Below are positions 4,624-6,032 of a stretch of DNA of 6,032 nucleotides, one piece after another. The DNA is from Bacillota bacterium (GTDB lineage: Bacteria; Bacillota; Clostridia; Christensenellales; CAG-138), in contig JAEWWD010000194.1 of assembly GCA_023396535.1 (NCBI GenBank), positions 1-6,032 on the forward strand, read 5' to 3'. The notes below the pieces were generated by a model. That model was not told the DNA's origin. It searched no databases and saw only the letters and a program-made list of their open reading frames with translations. Position 1 is the stretch's first letter; the number at the start of each line of letters is the position of its first letter. Position numbers and translations under genes: made by a program.

Positions 4624-4902
4624 ATGGCGAAACTCGTGTGCTTTGAAACATGCGGGAAGGGCCCTTCCGAGGGCTTCATGAGATGCCTCGCCTCCTTCGA
4701 GTGTACGGCCGAGGTCATCCGGAACTGCTGGCTAGTCGAAACGAACCAGAGCTGCGTTTGCATCCGCGACGCGCTCATGCCGCATATGTGCAGTGGCGAC
4801 CGTCTGTTCGTCGTGGCGGTCTGCAGAGAAGCCGCCTGGGCGGGCGGTACGATCAGTCCGGTAAATACAGTACGGAATATACTCAACAGCTCCTCCTGCT
4901 GA
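4624..4902 (+). CDS. Cys-rich 92-residue protein resembling standalone SinR/Cas2-like small proteins
   Basis: ATG 4624 follows AAAAGG with about 7 nt spacing, and an in-frame stop just upstream makes it the only sensible start. The pattern resembles small proteins often named SinR family, which have a Cas2-like ferredoxin fold. There is an N-terminal beta strand KLVCFET, a CWLVET strand near 35-40, IRDAL near 47-51, then GDRLFVVAV near 58-66 and an AAW near 70-72. Family members are 80-100 residues and typically read TWLV-T, IRD-L, S-D-LLV, AAW. I recall no settled biochemical role. Ten cysteines (6, 10, 21, 27, 35, 44, 46, 56, 67, 92) are very unusual for that family and suggest metal binding or disulfides. 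No Cas1, CRISPR repeats or other cas genes are present, so a CRISPR adaptation role is not supported. The gene stands alone, downstream of a GC-rich hairpin. Fold assignment is from pattern recall. Confidence 0.6.
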   Translation: MAKLVCFETCGKGPSEGFMRCLASFECTAEVIRNCWLVETNQSCVCIRDALMPHMCSGDRLFVVAVCREAAWAGGTISPVNTVRNILNSSSC

Positions 4903-4903
4903 C

Positions 4904-4944
4904 CCGTAAAAAACACAACGCCCGCGGAAACTATCCGCGGGCGT
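4904..4944 (-). terminator. Hairpin terminator, best oriented for the minus strand
   Basis: ACGCCCGCGG (4918-4927) and CCGCGGGCGT (4935-4944) form a perfect 10-bp stem with a 7-nt loop. On the minus strand it is followed by TGTGTTTTTT, a good U-tract. On the plus strand no T-run follows, although its place 16 nt after the Cas2-like gene suggests it may serve both strands. Confidence 0.65.
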
Positions 4945-4952
4945 ATCCTTGC

Positions 4953-5318
4953 CGGCAAAGTGCCTGACGGCAGTTTTTGAGGTTTACAGGAACCGCCTGC
5001 ACTTCACCCGAATGGTATATTCGGATATTCTTCAAGGATTGATGTTCAGCCGCAGGCTGCACAGCCAATGCTGTTGTCGGCAGTTCCTGCAAGGCTTTTC
5101 ACTCGTGCCGTACACGCCGCCGCTCACAAAGGAAGCCTTAGGTGACTAGCCGCTGGTGTTGTGGGGTCAGAGGCTTTAATCCGTCATTTTGCAGCGGCAT
5201 GTACGGTGCAAAATGACACCTTGAAGTGTGAGTTGATGCGACAGTTTTCCTGCATAGCAGGAAACCGAGCATCAATTCGCGCGGTGAATCTCGGCAAAGT
5301 GCCTGTGGCACTTTGCCG
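4953..5318. mobile_element. MITE-like non-coding element bounded by a 12-bp terminal inverted repeat
   Basis: The segment begins with CGGCAAAGTGCC (4953-4964) and ends with its exact reverse complement (5307-5318), 366 bp in all. Inside are nested inverted repeats: CAGGAAC-GCC 4987-4997 with 5079-5089 (10 of 11 pairs), AAGGCTT 5091-5097 with 5133-5139, an 11-bp perfect stem 5183-5193 with 5207-5217, and a two-tier hairpin 5230-5239/5269-5278 enclosing 5246-5253/5257-5264. The right end is itself a perfect 13-bp hairpin (5291-5303 with 5307-5319), so the terminal sequence is also present as a 14-bp direct repeat (4953-4966 and 5292-5305). No convincing coding frame or target-site duplication is visible. 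It resembles a miniature inverted-repeat transposable element or a large structured intergenic repeat, but could also be two related terminator-like hairpins flanking unrelated DNA. Confidence 0.5.
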
Positions 5319-5325
5319 ACACGCG

Positions 5326-6032
5326 TTATCGTACTCTGAATATCGTGCGCGGGCAGTTGCCGGATATGGCGTCGTTGAGTCTGCAGCGCCCGTTCGCGAT
5401 GATGACGGTGGTACCCTGTTTGATGGGCTCCTTTATAAAATCCAGCTTGGCACGCGCGCCGTTTGCGCCCGCGCGGCTCGCGCCCACGCAGGAGCGCTGC
5501 AGCTCCTCGATGCCCTGCAGCACCTCGTCGACGTCCTTGCCCTCCACCGCCTCCACCAGCGTGGATGGATCGGCCGGGTCGCGGTAAATGCCGTCGACGG
5601 AGGTCAGTATCACGAGATACATGGAATGCACCAGCGTGCAGATGACGGAGGCCGTTTCGTCGTTGTCGATACATTCCACCACGTGGTCGGTGGTCTCACG
5701 CAGATGGCTCAGCTCCATCCTGCGGTTTTCCTCATAGCTGACAGGGTCGTTATAATTGATGATAGGAATGGCGTTCTGCACGGCGCAGCGCAGCAAAAAC
5801 CGGCGGATATGCTCGCGCTTTTCCTCGTCGTTGAAATGCGTATGCTCCACCAGAAGCTGCCGCACGGAGTACTGCGAGGGTATGTAGCGGCGGTATTCCT
5901 GCATGAGGATAGCCTGCCCCTGCGCGGAATAATCCGTCTTAACGTCCTCGATATCGCCGATCAGTTCCCTGCCGCTTCGCTTGATATAATCGAGCCTGCC
6001 TATCTCCACCGCGCCCGAGCTGACCCATATGA
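5326..6032 (-). CDS. Amino acid kinase family protein, glutamate-5-kinase-like (5' end outside window)
   Basis: The frame is open to the window edge, giving 234 visible residues; about 40-50 N-terminal residues with the first nucleotide-binding strand are missing. The visible order follows glutamate 5-kinase (ProB): VSSGAVEIG at 3-11, a GQ-containing helix at 38-46, PIINYNDPVS at 89-98, DNDETAS at 122-128, LTSVDGIY at 142-149 and VIIANG at 209-214. The end at TIFRVR makes it a short form without a C-terminal PUA domain. ProB makes glutamyl 5-phosphate, the first step to proline, but the usual GTGGM motif is replaced by AGANGA (187-192) within SRAGANGARAKL. A paralogous or uridylate-kinase-named amino acid kinase is therefore equally possible, and I leave the symbol blank. 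A GTG at 6007-6009 is internal, not a start. No proA follows; a 13-bp hairpin without U-tract lies 6 nt after the stop. Confidence 0.82.
   Translation of the reverse strand, partial: IWVSSGAVEIGRLDYIKRSGRELIGDIEDVKTDYSAQGQAILMQEYRRYIPSQYSVRQLLVEHTHFNDEEKREHIRRFLLRCAVQNAIPIINYNDPVSYEENRRMELSHLRETTDHVVECIDNDETASVICTLVHSMYLVILTSVDGIYRDPADPSTLVEAVEGKDVDEVLQGIEELQRSCVGASRAGANGARAKLDFIKEPIKQGTTVIIANGRCRLNDAISGNCPRTIFRVR

Noticed and set aside
4624..4902. CRISPR-Cas adaptation module suggested by the Cas2-like protein
   Set aside because: No Cas1, effector genes or regularly spaced direct repeats occur anywhere in the window.
5138..5674. 178-codon minus-strand frame overlapping the kinase and the MITE-like element
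   Set aside because: It is Gly/Arg-rich, out of frame with the motif-bearing kinase, and its end is made of repeat-element sequence.

Overview
The window looks like chromosomal DNA from an anaerobic, gut-type Clostridia (Firmicutes), perhaps Oscillospiraceae-like. The basis is strong GGAGG-type ribosome sites, a tRNA-Ser with encoded CCA, a methyltetrahydrofolate:corrinoid methyltransferase typical of anaerobic one-carbon metabolism, and Firmicutes-type phage and AbiEii remnants. This placement is an inference from gene content, not a computed classification.

Positions 1-2450 look like a decayed accessory island beside the 3' end of a tRNA-Ser(CGA) gene. In order it holds the C-terminal end of an unrecognised protein, a frameshifted and truncated AAA ATPase of the DUF4143-associated type (354-663), an intact membrane-anchored glycerophosphodiester phosphodiesterase family protein (689-1672, minus), the C-terminal piece of a siphophage distal tail (Dit-like) protein (1708-2028, minus), and a both-ends-truncated AbiEii-type nucleotidyltransferase toxin (about 2017-2298, plus). 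The tail and AbiEii pieces meet head to head within about 15 bp. A nested hairpin, an 11-bp tandem repeat and a perfect 16-bp-stem terminator fill the gap to the tRNA (2451-2539, minus), which has a good upstream promoter.

Positions 2540-4000 hold a structured, gene-poor spacer and a complete pterin-binding methyltransferase gene (2984-3862, minus) with no corrinoid-protein partner in the window. Positions 4000-4620 are mostly non-coding but carry a convincing 31-codon small gene (4243-4338) with a near-perfect ribosome site and its own terminator, then a very GC-rich compound hairpin.

Positions 4624-4902 encode a 92-residue, ten-cysteine protein that resembles the standalone SinR/Cas2-like small-protein family. 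It is followed by a hairpin and a roughly 366-bp non-coding element (4953-5318) bounded by a perfect 12-bp inverted repeat and full of nested stem-loops, which looks like a MITE. The window ends inside an amino-acid-kinase gene (5326-6032, minus), a glutamate-5-kinase-like protein whose N-terminus lies outside the window.

No CRISPR array, rRNA or complete mobile-element transposase or integrase is visible. The least explained elements are the 31-residue protein, the Cys-rich Cas2-like protein with its hairpin leader, and the 4953-5318 repeat-like element.
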